From: Apiotrichum sp. Y4204
Taxonomy: Eukaryota > Basidiomycota > Tremellomycetes > Trichosporonales > Trichosporonaceae
Reading direction: 5' to 3'
Length of the DNA: 64,000 bases
Assembly (NCBI GenBank): GCA_025531455.1
Contig: JAMYHL010000013.1
Coordinates: 620,001 to 684,000, forward strand
Part shown: piece by piece, positions 1-9,709 of the stretch
Layout of the letters: every line of letters begins with the position of its first letter
How positions within the stretch are numbered: position 1 is the stretch's first letter
Notes under the pieces: generated by a model
Seen by the model: the letters and a program-made list of their open reading frames with translations, nothing else
Told to the model about the DNA's origin: nothing
Databases searched by the model: none
Translations under genes and position numbers: made by a program

Positions 1-364
1 CTCACTCTGCATCATCTGTCTTTTCTATCCAGTTGCAATCGTGCGTTGTGTCTGTGGGTGGTTGCGGTGGCGGCCCCTTGTTCCACTTGTTCCACTACTA
101 CTGGTTCGGTATCGACTCTGATCGGCTTGACGGGGTGTGCTCAAACGCGCATTGGTGTCCTGGTGGACGGGGGCACGTGCGAGGTCTGATAGTGCTGCGC
201 ATCACTCACGACCAACGCCGCGGACCCACTGACCCACTGACCCTCGAACTCACTAGTCTGGCCAACTCTGCACTCATCTCATCTCACTCCCAGTTAGACA
301 CATCATTATCAGTCGACCGACTCTCAGTGACGTGCCCAATACCGATAGACGATCCGTGGGACGG

Positions 365-592
365 ATGGACAGTACAACGCAATCACTCCAGTCCCTCATA
401 TCCGCCCGCGCCGCCGCCGAGACCGACTTCGACGCCGCGTGCGACGCGTACAGCGCGGCCCTCGAGGGATTGCGCAAAGGGGAGGGAATGGCTGCGGTAC
501 ATGCCGCGCAGACCGCGCTGGAGCGCGCCGAGGCGGAGGTGGGCCGGCTCACGGTGTTGATAGATGCGATTGTGGAGGACCGCGCGGGGTAA
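365..592 (+). CDS. small coiled-coil hypothetical protein
   Basis: This 75-residue ORF starts at the ATG at 365; the frame is open further upstream but contains no other ATG. The product is rich in Ala, Glu and Asp, with heptad-like spacing of hydrophobic residues across most of its length, which suggests one helical coiled coil. There is no signal peptide, membrane segment or Cys/His cluster. I do not recognise a family. It could be a real small gene, because the Ala/Glu/Leu composition is protein-like. It could also be a chance ORF in GC-rich DNA, since no intron or conserved motif backs it. It lies upstream of the CutC gene on the same strand. Confidence 0.35.
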   Translation: MDSTTQSLQSLISARAAAETDFDAACDAYSAALEGLRKGEGMAAVHAAQTALERAEAEVGRLTVLIDAIVEDRAG

Positions 593-793
593 TATTGGGG
601 TGATGTACTTCTGAATGTCCAATCTTGGTCCTCGTCGCCGAGCCTCTTCAACGATCTAAGACCGGAGTTGTGGGATGTGCAACTGCAGGACAGAGCAAAG
701 AAGAGGCGGTCAATGCCGAGCCGGTGGAGGTGCAATAAACAACATGTCAAGCTAAGACCAGAATTCAACAACACACTCATCACGTTCATCGCA

Positions 794-1930
794 ATGTCCT
801 TTGGGACGACCGGCATCCCACATGGTACACAGGAAGACGAAGCTGCTGCCCGGCAATTTCGACTCGAGATATGTATTGACTCGCTGACATCGGCAATCGC
901 GTAGGTACTCCGCCATCAGCCCCATTGACCACAGTGCCGGGCCTCATCTCCGTTCGGGCGATCGGTTCGAAGTCTGCGGCAGCCTCCTCGCGGGTGAGCC
1001 GAGTGCAGCATCTAACAGTGCTGATCCCAGGCGGTGGGACAACGCCAAGTATTGGGCTGGTCAAGTCGATCCGTCGCGAGATACCGCACGTCGCACTGAT
1101 GGTGAGCAGGCCATCAACGGCCCACAGATCGCAACCAGTGTCGGAAACTTATGATAACACCATCAGGTCATGATTCGTCCCCGGCCGGGCTCGTTTGTCT
1201 ACTCCTCCACCGAGATCGACGTTATGCTGGCGGACATTGAGGCAGCGCGGGAGGCGGGTGCGGCCGGAGTTGTGTTTGGCTGCCTGACGCGGAATGGGGA
1301 GGTCGATGTGATGGCTACTCAGAGGTATGATTATGTCTCAGCTTAGCCTCTCCGCATCTCTGAGTTCATGCTGACATCAGGCTTGTTGAGGCTGCGAAAG
1401 GAATGGAAGGTGAGGTTCTGCGATCCTGCTTCTGTGTCGCCTGAGAACCACTGACGAAAGTCACCTTCCATCGCGCGTTCGACGTCACTCCATCTTGGGA
1501 GCAAGGTAGGTTACCGCCGATCGTTGTCACATTTGCTTCTCTAGCGTAACGATCTGGAGATCCTGCGCAGCTGAAACGGCACTAACGGCCAGCCCTCGAC
1601 GCGATCGGCTCCCTAGGGATCCGCCGCGTCCTGACCTCAGGTCACGCTCGCACCGCGCTAGAAGGTGCCGCAGAGATCGACGCGATGACACGACACCCGA
1701 CAGGGGTGACGATCCTCCCTGGTTCGGGGATCAACGCCGTCACGCTTGCCGATCTCAAGGGGCGCGCACCTCTGCTCACTGAGGCGCACTTCTCCGCTAG
1801 CTCTGCCGTTCCGCGTGACGTGGGCGAGACGCTGGAGCGAGGAGAAGAGCTCGGATTTGGAGGCGCACAGATCTGGACGCTGGATGGAGAGAAGGTGCGC
1901 GCTGTCCGGAAGCTTGTAGACTCGTGGTGA
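794..1930 (+). CDS. cutC: CutC-family copper homeostasis protein
   Basis: A member of the CutC family, TIM-barrel proteins linked to copper handling; the exact reaction is not settled. Seven exons join in frame: 794-900, 935-993, 1031-1101, 1167-1324, 1381-1409, 1461-1505 and 1593-1930. They give 268 residues, near the usual 240-270. Visible family segments, in order: LEICIDSLTSA, then DRFEVCGSLLAGG running into TTPSIGLVKSI, then MIRPRPGSFVYS, GVVFGCLTRNGEVD, VTFHRAFDVTPSWEQALD, RRVLTSGHARTALEG and the glycine-rich ILPGSGINA. The first intron is only 34 nt, and the join after LTSAIA inserts a few poorly conserved residues, so the first junction is the least sure. ATG 794 is the only in-frame start close to the conserved beginning. 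The family call is firm. Confidence 0.88.
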
Positions 1931-2038
1931 CCGAGAGCGTGGGATATTTGACCTAGAGGTACTGAGAGGAGGCTCGTAGAAACGGCATGCGAGTCGGGGT
2001 GATCGCCGCGGACGCGACGCGATCTTCATGTTGGAGAA

Positions 2039-2137
2039 GGAGACATAGCTCAGCTGGGAGAGCGAGCGACTGAAGTTCAGTTACAACGATCTTCATAGAT
2101 CATCGCTAGGTCGGGTGTTCGATCCACCCTGGCTCCA
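2039..2137 (+). tRNA. tRNA-Phe (GAA), intron-containing, copy 1
   Basis: The cloverleaf can be drawn by hand. The D-arm is GCTC/GAGC around AGCTGGGA, the anticodon stem AGCGA/TCGCT, the anticodon GAA at 2072-2074, and the T-arm GGGTG-TTCGATC-CACCC. An intron of 26 nt (2076-2101) sits one base after the anticodon, the usual place in nuclear tRNA genes. It begins TTCAG, which can pair with CTGAA of the anticodon loop. Mature length without discriminator is 72 nt. The acceptor stem GGAGACA/TGGCTCC has one A-G mismatch at pair 5-68, shared by the second copy at 48911-48995. A run of five T at 2149-2153 is a likely Pol III stop. Confidence 0.93.
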
Positions 2138-2655
2138 ATATCCAATCATTTTTGATGCATGGACTCCTGTCCCTGCCCATCCGCTGATCAAACGTTGTTG
2201 AACGATCGATGAGGTCGATCGGATGGTCGCCGATCATCCAGAAGAGCGGATCGTGTGTGGATCAGTGTGTTCTGGCTTTGGGGCGTAGATCAATTCAGCG
2301 TGCAGATCAGAAACATGAAGCACGTAGAAGGCACGGCCGACTGCGAACTAGTGTGGGTGGCAAACCAATTTCACAGCCCCTGTGTCGCGGTCCCGTGGCC
2401 CGTGGCCTCCACTCCGAATGTCCGGCGACTGCTCGGGACGGTGTTTGCTCCAGGCAAGTCTGACGTACAGTACGACGACACGACCATCCCGTCTCTCCAC
2501 TTGCTCGCCAGATTTCCGTAACGGTCGATGCGAAAACGCTGCTCGTCCTGTTGTCCTGTTTGTGTGTTCTTCATCGCCCACTGTCCGACCTTTAACCCTC
2601 TCGGCCCCGGCGTCCACTCGACAAGAGTCACCTTCTCCACCTTTACTCATTCGCG
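2138..2655 (+). other. intergenic, no gene seen
   Basis: About 0.5 kb between tRNA-Phe and the next gene. After the T5 Pol III terminator I see only short unconvincing ORFs on both strands. The last 100 bases are pyrimidine-rich, as expected for the leader of the gene starting at 2656. Confidence 0.6.
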
Positions 2656-3315
2656 ATGTGTCATCGCGTCGCGTGCCCCAACGACGGCCGCCCGACCTGG
2701 TGGGGCTGTGGACACCACGTAGAGTCAGCGCTGAAGGGCGTTCCCGCAGGCGAGCGCTGCGTGTGCCCGCACGAGCGCGTCCCGTACCTTCCGCTCATGC
2801 AGCGCGTCAAGAAGATGGCCGACGTGCCAGGGACGAGCGACGATCCGGACCTCGCCCTCTCGGTCAGCAACGCCGCCGAACCCGTGCTTTCCGTCGCGAG
2901 CAACAAGGATAAGACGTGTCTCCTCGGCCTCGAAATCACGCTTCCGCCCTCGATTGCGTTTGGCGCCCTTCCCCCCGGAATGACCGCCGACACGGAGAAG
3001 AACATGCTCAAACTCGCAACCCGCTTGAAGCCCCATACCCCGCTCGCGCTCCCTCTCAAGGTCGTCAAGGCGGGTGACGGCGCTCTCGCCGTGTTTGGAC
3101 CGGATGCCGGCACTGTTCGCCGCCAGTGGAGTTGTGTCGGAGATGAGACTAGCAAGACGGAGTTCGAGGACATCCATGCCCGCCTCGACGTCGTTCCCCA
3201 GTCGGGTTTTCTCTTTGGCGGCGGTAATAATCCCACGATTGCTGTCGCCTTCCTGCTCGTTCTGTGGGTCTTGTACCGGATGTTCTTCGCGGAGGAGAAA
3301 CGGAAGAGGGAGTAA
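2656..3315 (+). CDS. Cys-rich N-domain protein with C-terminal membrane anchor
   Basis: A single-exon ORF of 219 residues from ATG 2656. Residues 1-40 carry closely spaced Cys and His (MCHRVAC, PTWWGCGHH, RCVC). This resembles a family of tiny (50-70 aa) Cys-rich proteins of plants and fungi that begin MCR.V.C..CGK.TW.GCG.H; their function is not known to me, and zinc binding is only a guess. From about residue 54 a second, unrecognised region follows, with no Cys cluster. It ends in one hydrophobic segment near residues 193-211 (TIAVAFLLVLWVLYRMFFA) and a basic tail KRKRE, the pattern of a tail-anchored membrane protein. An internal in-frame ATG at 2815 (context AAGATGG) could start the second part alone. 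No signal peptide is present. Confidence 0.65.
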   Translation: MCHRVACPNDGRPTWWGCGHHVESALKGVPAGERCVCPHERVPYLPLMQRVKKMADVPGTSDDPDLALSVSNAAEPVLSVASNKDKTCLLGLEITLPPSIAFGALPPGMTADTEKNMLKLATRLKPHTPLALPLKVVKAGDGALAVFGPDAGTVRRQWSCVGDETSKTEFEDIHARLDVVPQSGFLFGGGNNPTIAVAFLLVLWVLYRMFFAEEKRKRE

Positions 3316-3437
3316 AGGGGTGGAGCGTCGCGAGTACACATTCCAATTGGTGCTTTCACGAGATGTTACTGTATTTTGTTTCATACTACTACAGGCAAAC
3401 GATCAACGACTAACCTGCGAAACCTTCGTTTCACCCA

Positions 3438-6400
3438 TTAGCGCCCCCATTTCTCTCCGATCTCAGACACCTTGACAACAACAGCTGCCGCTGCGGCTCG
3501 AATGCGTCCCTCACGCGTTCCGCCACCGCCACCTGCGCGCAGTCCGTAGTTCTCTGCCTCGAATACAGATCCAGCCCATTCGCCCGCCGCAAGCACCAGT
3601 TGAGGGGCGTCAGTCGCGAGGCTGCGGCCAGTATCAAGGTCGACGGAAGCATCCAAAACCGCGAGAGAAAGCTCGAGGGCTGAACCTGTCACTTGGGCAT
3701 CGGCGCCTTCTGTGTCTGGTAGGGCCAGATGTCTGGCACCAACGGTGACAGCCAGTTCCAGAACCGATGGGACAAGCACGGCGAGGAACGTGGGAGCATG
3801 GCGTGCAGCATGAGCCAGGAGAGCGAGCGTGAGGAGGAACTTGTCGAGCGCGGTTGGGCTGAGCACTAGACCTGTGCCTGCCCCGCGGAATCGAGCTCCA
3901 AGAGTCACCGCGCGTGACTCCCGTACACTTGCATCCTGGAAGTAGTTCCAGAAGTGGTTGATGAGGGGAAGGATGAAGTATTCTGCTGCCACCGACGTGT
4001 ACGGCACCACTGGGTCTTGTTGGGGCGCTGGGGCGTCCTTGTCGTCCACATCCATGCTGTCCAGTGCCACAGCCGTCGATCCGACCTTGCGCCGCTTAGA
4101 GGTGACCCGCAGACGGCGCTCTCGCGCAATCTCGGGCACGGCTTCTGCACGCTCAGCACCTTTGGCCAGCAAGAGACTACGCATGCCAGCCACGGCGTCT
4201 TCCAATTGTGGCGCAAACGTGTCGTCTGCGGTGATGTACTTGTTATGCAACGCAGCCGGAAGAGTCTTGGTGGGGAAGTCGATGCGACGGTTCACGCGAG
4301 GCTCAGGTGCAGGTAAGCCTGCGAGCTCACGCGCGCCCATTGCGAGGGCGGTGAGCATGACACTCTTTTGATGAAGGCCATATGTCGATGAGAAATACTG
4401 TTCGGCGAGGAATCTGGAATTAGGTCTCGTTCCATTCTCATTGTACTCACGGAGGTACCTCTCGGGGTGCACAAGCAACGAGGGCCGTAACCAGTCCCTG
4501 CCGGCGTGTCTCAAAGTCGTCGAGATTGAAGGGGTTGGCCAACGCAATCGCTGCTGCCGCCACAGCAACCGCATTCTCGCTGACCTCGGTGCCAAAGTTG
4601 CGTTTCGCACGAATGAGGCCCTCGCCCCACTCAAGGGCAAGCTCGATACTGTCAGGCTTCTCCTTGTCCCGCAGGAGCTCTGCGAGTTGACGAACATAAA
4701 CGGGCCGTTTGAGAGCCCGCTTCTTCGTGGCATCCAGGGCGAGCGATGGATCGGCCGCCACCTCGTCCAGGAACTCGGGTGTCGGCGACGGAGAACGGGA
4801 CGAGGAAGGCGAGGACGTGTAACCCGATAGCGGGTCCGCGGCCTGGTCATCATTGAGCATCACGATCATTGGTTTCTTCGCTTGGGGCTTCTTCTTCGTC
4901 TGCGCTGGGCGCGGCTGCCGCGGGGCTTGGGGCTCAGGCTTCGGTTCCGGTACCTCCGGCACTGGGATGTCCCATCCCAGCATCCAGGCGGAGGCGTCGT
5001 CCGAGAGCACGGCATCCGCATCCTTGACCCCCACACAGCTGCGGAGCCACCGTGCCTCGTCCCTCCCGTCCCCGCTTCCATCCCACATGCCGGTGAACTG
5101 TAGTCTTCGCGGTCCGCGTAACGGCTTAGGTTCTGCACGTTTCGGCTCCCCGGTCTCCTCATCTACCTCGAGCTTGGCCTTTAGCTCCTCCAGCTCGTCA
5201 TCTGGAGGAGCAGTATCACTCGTCTCGGCGATGGTCCGTTCCGAGACCACTTCCGCAACTAGCATACCCAGCCTACGCAGTTTGGCATCAGGATGTGAGA
5301 GGAAGGCCTGAATGGCCTGGATGAACCGCGGTCGCCGAGACATCTCGACGAGCCGGGCGTCCATTGGCGGGAGGAGTGAGATGGAGAGAAGAAGCGTATG
5401 GGTCAGATCTGGTGTGAGTTGAATTTCGGCGTTCGACTCACTAAACTGTTGGGCATATGTGCCAAACCGAATATGAGTTGGATCAGACCACGCGTCAAGC
5501 GTCCTGTTAATGAGCGATGTGGCAGCTGGCGTCAGCATGAAGTGCACAATAATCACGCTCACCGCTCCTGCCTCCCGTCGCAGTCCACGCGACGACCATC
5601 CTCCGAGCAGCAGCCTGAGGCTGGTCCCTGTCTGTGCCCGCGTTCTTCTTCAGCAAGGGGAGAAGAACGGCACTCCATGCCTCCCCCGTCGGCTCGCCAA
5701 GGAAGAGGCCGAGTACTTCCGCCGCACGACGAACACGCTCTTCCGGGCGGGTGGGATCAAGATCTGGCGGTGCCAAACGGAACGGGAGATAGGTGAAGAG
5801 GGCGGCAGCAACACGTCCAAGAACCGAAAGGGGAAGGGGGTTGAACAAGGAAGGGAAGAATGTTGGCGGATACGGCGGCGCAATTGCTGGTGGGTGGAGA
5901 TGCTCCAAAGCACGCGGAAGGAAGGTAGGGAAAAGCGCCGGCTGCCGGCTCGGTGTTGGAGGTGCATCGAGCAAGCCGAGTGCAGTGAGCTTCTCAATCA
6001 CAACGTGTAATGCGCGTCTCTGAGCCGCCGAAGTGGAGTGCGAAAGCGCGATCTCGTAGCTCATGCTCTCGAAGCGCTGGGCCAAAAGATCAAAGTATGC
6101 CCGTGGAACGAGGATCGCGGGCACATCTCCCGCCCATCCAGCCTCCTTCCATCTCCCGGCAGCGTTGGCCACTTTGACCGGCACGCCCGCTGCGGTACGG
6201 ACTGCCTCCTCCCATGCAAGAGCTGCAGGCGCTTCATCCGCCCCAAGCCCCCACACGGCGGAGTACAGCCTGTCAATCCCATATGTTGTGACCACGTCAG
6301 CAAGAGTCGTGAGCACAAAGTCGCGTGCTCCCGGAGACAACGGCGGCGCAGGTGCCAGCGCGCCCGTCAGCGTCAGGTAGGCTGCCAGGGCGACGGCATT

Positions 6401-6730
6401 TGCTGCGTTTCCACTTGCAGGTGGCGGGACAAATAGTGAACCAAGAAGCGCACGTCCTCGAGAATCTAATGCGGGAAGAAAGGTTGGGACTGCGGCGATG
6501 AGCGCCTGCTGTACTCCTGGAAGATGGCGAGAGACGGCCTTGGCCACGGCTTGCGGTGATGCCGGCTGCTGGACGTCGACCTGAATCTGTATGCCTGTGC
6601 GTGGTGGGGCGATGCCAAGCGTATCGAGCACGCCAGCAAGACGAAAAGCGAGATCTTCTGCGTCGGAGATGGTGTTGCCCCGCAGAGCATCGCGCAGGCT
6701 GCGGAGAGCGGCCACTGCGTCGTCGGCCAT
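3438..6730 (-). CDS. TEL2: Tel2/TELO2-like protein, TTT complex
   Basis: Tel2 is a HEAT-repeat scaffold of the Tel2-Tti1-Tti2 complex, which helps mature PI3K-like kinases (TOR, ATM/ATR types) with Hsp90. Three exons on the minus strand, 6730-5563, 5525-4451 and 4413-3438, with two 37-nt introns, give 1072 residues, within the family range. The diagnostic block is in the middle: KRPVYVRQLAELLRDKEKPD, then ALEWGEGLIRAKRNFGTEV and LANPFNLDDFETRRQGLV, followed by FLAEQYFSSTYGLHQKSVML. These match the conserved telomere-length-regulation domain in order. A basic Pro-rich linker with a Ser-rich patch precedes it. The remainder is Ala/Leu-rich helical sequence typical of HEAT arrays. It is divergent from PAC3, with 241 bp between start codons. 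Confidence 0.88.
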
Positions 6731-6837
6731 GTCGTGGGGAGAGTGGTGACGAAAGTGAGGAGCACCTCCACCTGCGAAATGAAGTCGAGGCCAAACTGGC
6801 TAACGATATGACGACCGCGACCTGGCCTAATCAAAGA

Positions 6838-6845
6838 TCACGTGA
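6838..6845. promoter_or_regulatory. TCACGTGA palindromic E-box
   Basis: A perfect 8-bp palindrome in the 241-bp region between the divergent TEL2 and PAC3-like starts. CACGTG cores are bound by bHLH factors such as Cbf1 in yeasts. An identical octamer lies in another divergent promoter at 22882-22889. Confidence 0.45.
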
Positions 6846-6971
6846 TGTATCACAAGCTTGACTGAATTGTAATGTTTCATTACACTCAACTGTTGGCCGA
6901 GGTGTCATCGTCCGGTCCAGGTAGGCTCAACAGGAACGATCATTCACTTGTCCACTGCCTCAACATCAACA

Positions 6972-7566
6972 ATGTCGTCGCTCCTTGAGGAATCGTTTGC
7001 GCCGCCACTCCCCAAGCCCGAGCCCACAGGTCCGCCGCCGCCGCCTATCCCGACATACACCTGTCGACGGGACATTGGCGGCACTGAGACCGAACTCGTG
7101 GTTCAGACGTTTGACGACCGCATCCTTGTCGTGGTGACGCAGAACGACAAGGTTGGGTGTTTGGTGAGTGGTACATCTGCATGGCCAGACTATCCAGTGT
7201 GGGCCTGCAGTTTCCATCTCTTTGGCGGTCATTAACACTCAGACTCAAGCTGCTCTCCCTCCTGTTCATCCCCTCCTTGCACCACCAGCATCTGGGGGCG
7301 ACAACCCTGAGCTCGCGGCACTTCCCCCTCCGCCTGCAAGCATTGCGCTCACCCCGTTGTTCGGCTCTCCACCGGACCCAGTTATGCACGATGTGTATTG
7401 TAGCCAGATCGCCACACTTATCTGGTGGAGCCTGCAGCTCGCCCATGCGCCTCGTCGTCCGGTTGTCATTGGTCTCGCGCTGAAGCGCATACCACAGGAG
7501 ACGGAGAGGGAGAGGTTCGCTGGTGTAATGGGTATTGTAGCCAGCTGGCCTGATCCCCGCGTTTAG
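6972..7566 (+). CDS. PSMG3: proteasome assembly chaperone 3-like protein
   Basis: Two exons, 6972-7163 and 7243-7566, with a 79-nt intron, give 171 residues. ATG 6972 (context ACAATGT) is the first ATG of the frame. The N-terminal 25 residues are Pro-rich. Then comes a core that looks like PAC3/PSMG3: TELVVQTFDDRILVVVTQND followed by KVGCL, then after a Pro/Ala-rich insert TPLFGSPPD, a helix HDVYCSQIATLIWWSL, and the closing strand RPVVIGLALKR. PAC3 family members are about 120-180 residues and help assemble the proteasome alpha ring together with PAC4. The sequence similarity is short, so the call rests mainly on the ILVVVTQ..K.G strand pair and overall layout. Confidence 0.68.
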
Positions 7567-7770
7567 AATTTGTACAGCGTATATGTACTTGGACTGTCGT
7601 GGTATGCAAGTCAAAACCTCAGTACCCAGTCTACCATGCCTGTCATATCCAAAGTCCGTGCATAATTGAGTTCAGTGCTAAAGCTATGGCGTATCTTGGT
7701 GGCGGTGGTGTGTATGAAGCCACCACGTCGTATCTATGCAATTGTGTAATTGTTCGCAGGAAGTGCTATC

Positions 7771-9709
7771 CTAGGAGCGGCGACGCTGCGACATTTCGAC
7801 ATCGTACACTCCCTGCTGCGACTCGCCATGAGAGCCGTCATAGCCGGTCGTGTCGTACATGGGGTATGTGTCGTAACCGGCGTACTGGTTCTGGTTCTGG
7901 TACTGATACGTTTGGGGTCCTCGCCGTGTGTCGTACAGTCCGGTTTCAGAACCACCGGTGGGGTTTGGTTGCACAGGAGGAGCTGCCTCGACAGGGGCCT
8001 TCTCGTTCTGCATGGCGGTGGTAGCAGTCGCGGCTGCGGGGTTAGTCGATTGATGAAGGGTGAGCCAGTCCACAGTAGTACTCACGGTCTCCGATACCCG
8101 AACGAGTTCCCCATCCAGTCTTGTGAAGGGTGAAAAGAGCGTAGAGCTTCATGATAGCGAAGTAGTAGCCGAACAGAATAAAGACGGGAACGTAAATAAT
8201 GTCCTGGGGGCGAGACCAGAGATGGGGAAGGACCTTGAGGGTACGGGTGCAAAGCAACCAGACGAGGTAGGAGACGACAACAACCCAGGCTTTCAAGTGA
8301 TAACCGCCTTGCGTCGTCTTGACAATAAGGTAGATGACAAGACAGGGACCGACGAGCAAAGTCAACGGGTTGATAAACTTATCGAGCATGGTGTAAGTGA
8401 CGTAAGGGTGCTTGGTCCACACGTAGCGCTCGGTGAAGACAGAGCGGAAGTCTGAACGCCAAGTATTACGGGTCCAACGCAGAACCTGTTTGAGGAAGCG
8501 CCAGTTGGGCTTCATGGTGGAGAGAAGTTCGGCCTCGTGGCACACTTGAACATACGTGTTCCAACCGTGAGAAACCATCCAGCGAGTGAGGAACTTGTCG
8601 TCACCTGAGTTGAGGTGATACTTGCCCAGCCAAAGGTCGTTGGTAAAGCCGTGAAGGAAATCGGGGTCCTTGAGAATAATAGTACGGTACGCCGCAGTAC
8701 GTCCCGAGAGACACGGGATACCACCGTCGATGTGAGTCGACGAAGCAATTTCAATGTTGCGGATGGTGAGACGGAAAGCAGCCAGAACCTCCCAAACAGT
8801 CATTGTGGGACCGCAAGGTTTGACACGCTGTGAAGTACCAACACCACCGACCTGCTGGTCCTCGAAACAGGCGAGAACGTAAGGAAGGAGCAGAGGAGGC
8901 CAGATAGCATCGTCGTCGGCGAACACGATGATGTCCGTCGTGGTATGGCGGATGCCATGGGCCATCTGAAGACGTTTGTTGGCGAAGGGCACTGTCAAAA
9001 CGCGAATACGCGTGGGGTCGACACTGTTGGCCAGCTCCTGCAGAGGGCCCTTCATTTTCTCTTCGGTGACGATAATAATCTCCTTGGGCTTTCCGACGAG
9101 CCACGAAAAGGCAGCCTCTGGGCATGGTCAGCCTAACCGAAAATCAAGTGCAAGGAGATGCGTACCGCGGAACTCCTCTCCGGCGTCGATCGTCGGGACA
9201 ATAATGGTCACATCGTCCTCAGCATGGTCTGGGCGTTTAGTAACAGAACACTGTAAAGACATTGCCTTGATTACTTACAAGACGGTGTCTCCGGTAGGGG
9301 AATTGGGCGATACACGTAGCGCGCAATCAAACGGATAATGTACCACAGGTAGCGGTAAAATCTGGATAGGTCAGTAAGCGATCAGAGCGCAATTCGTAGA
9401 TGGCTGCCAACGCTCTTCGGAGTTTTGGAAAGAGGCGGTGTCGGAGAGAACCTTCCAAACCTAAGAAACATACCCGATGACGCCGAACGGAACGACTGGA
9501 GGTGTTAGTAAACTGGAGCTACAGAACTGAGATGGTTTCACTTACAAACCGGGAACTTGTCGGCGGTTAGATCTGAAGCAGTGTCAGCTGGAAAGTTGAG
9601 GGTGGTCGTTGGTTCCCATCAAGAAGCCTCGGCGGGGAGTACTATGTGCCCTACCCCGCCGGCATGGTTTGGGATTCGCGATGGCGCGAGCTGCCTACGT
9701 ACAAAGCAT
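7771..9709 (-). CDS. CPS1: family 2 glycosyltransferase, Cps1/hyaluronan synthase-like
   Basis: A membrane polysaccharide synthase. In Cryptococcus the Cps1 family is linked to hyaluronan and capsule association. Seven exons, 9709-9703, 9572-9546, 9495-9474, 9361-9279, 9228-9166, 9117-8086 and 8033-7771, sum to 498 residues. Exon 1 is only 7 nt (ATGCTTT) with context CCACCATGC. The chain opens MLYLTADKFPVF, then VPFGVIGFYRYLWYIIRLIA, probably one membrane segment, then the nucleotide-sugar fold DVTIIVPTIDAGEEF. Catalytic motifs: FADDDA (DxD type), GIPCLSGRTAAYR, GDDKFLTRW and the QxxRW-type KQVLRWTRNTW. Several hydrophobic segments follow (PLTLLVGPCLVIYLIV, AWVVVVSYLVWLL, IIYVPVFILFGYYFAIM). 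The last about 80 residues are a Tyr/Gln-rich cytoplasmic tail. Substrate is inferred from family only. Confidence 0.85.

Noticed and set aside
274..816. 180-codon ORF on the minus strand near the window start
   Set aside because: Composition is Ser/Arg-rich without motifs and it overlaps the small coiled-coil ORF in antisense.
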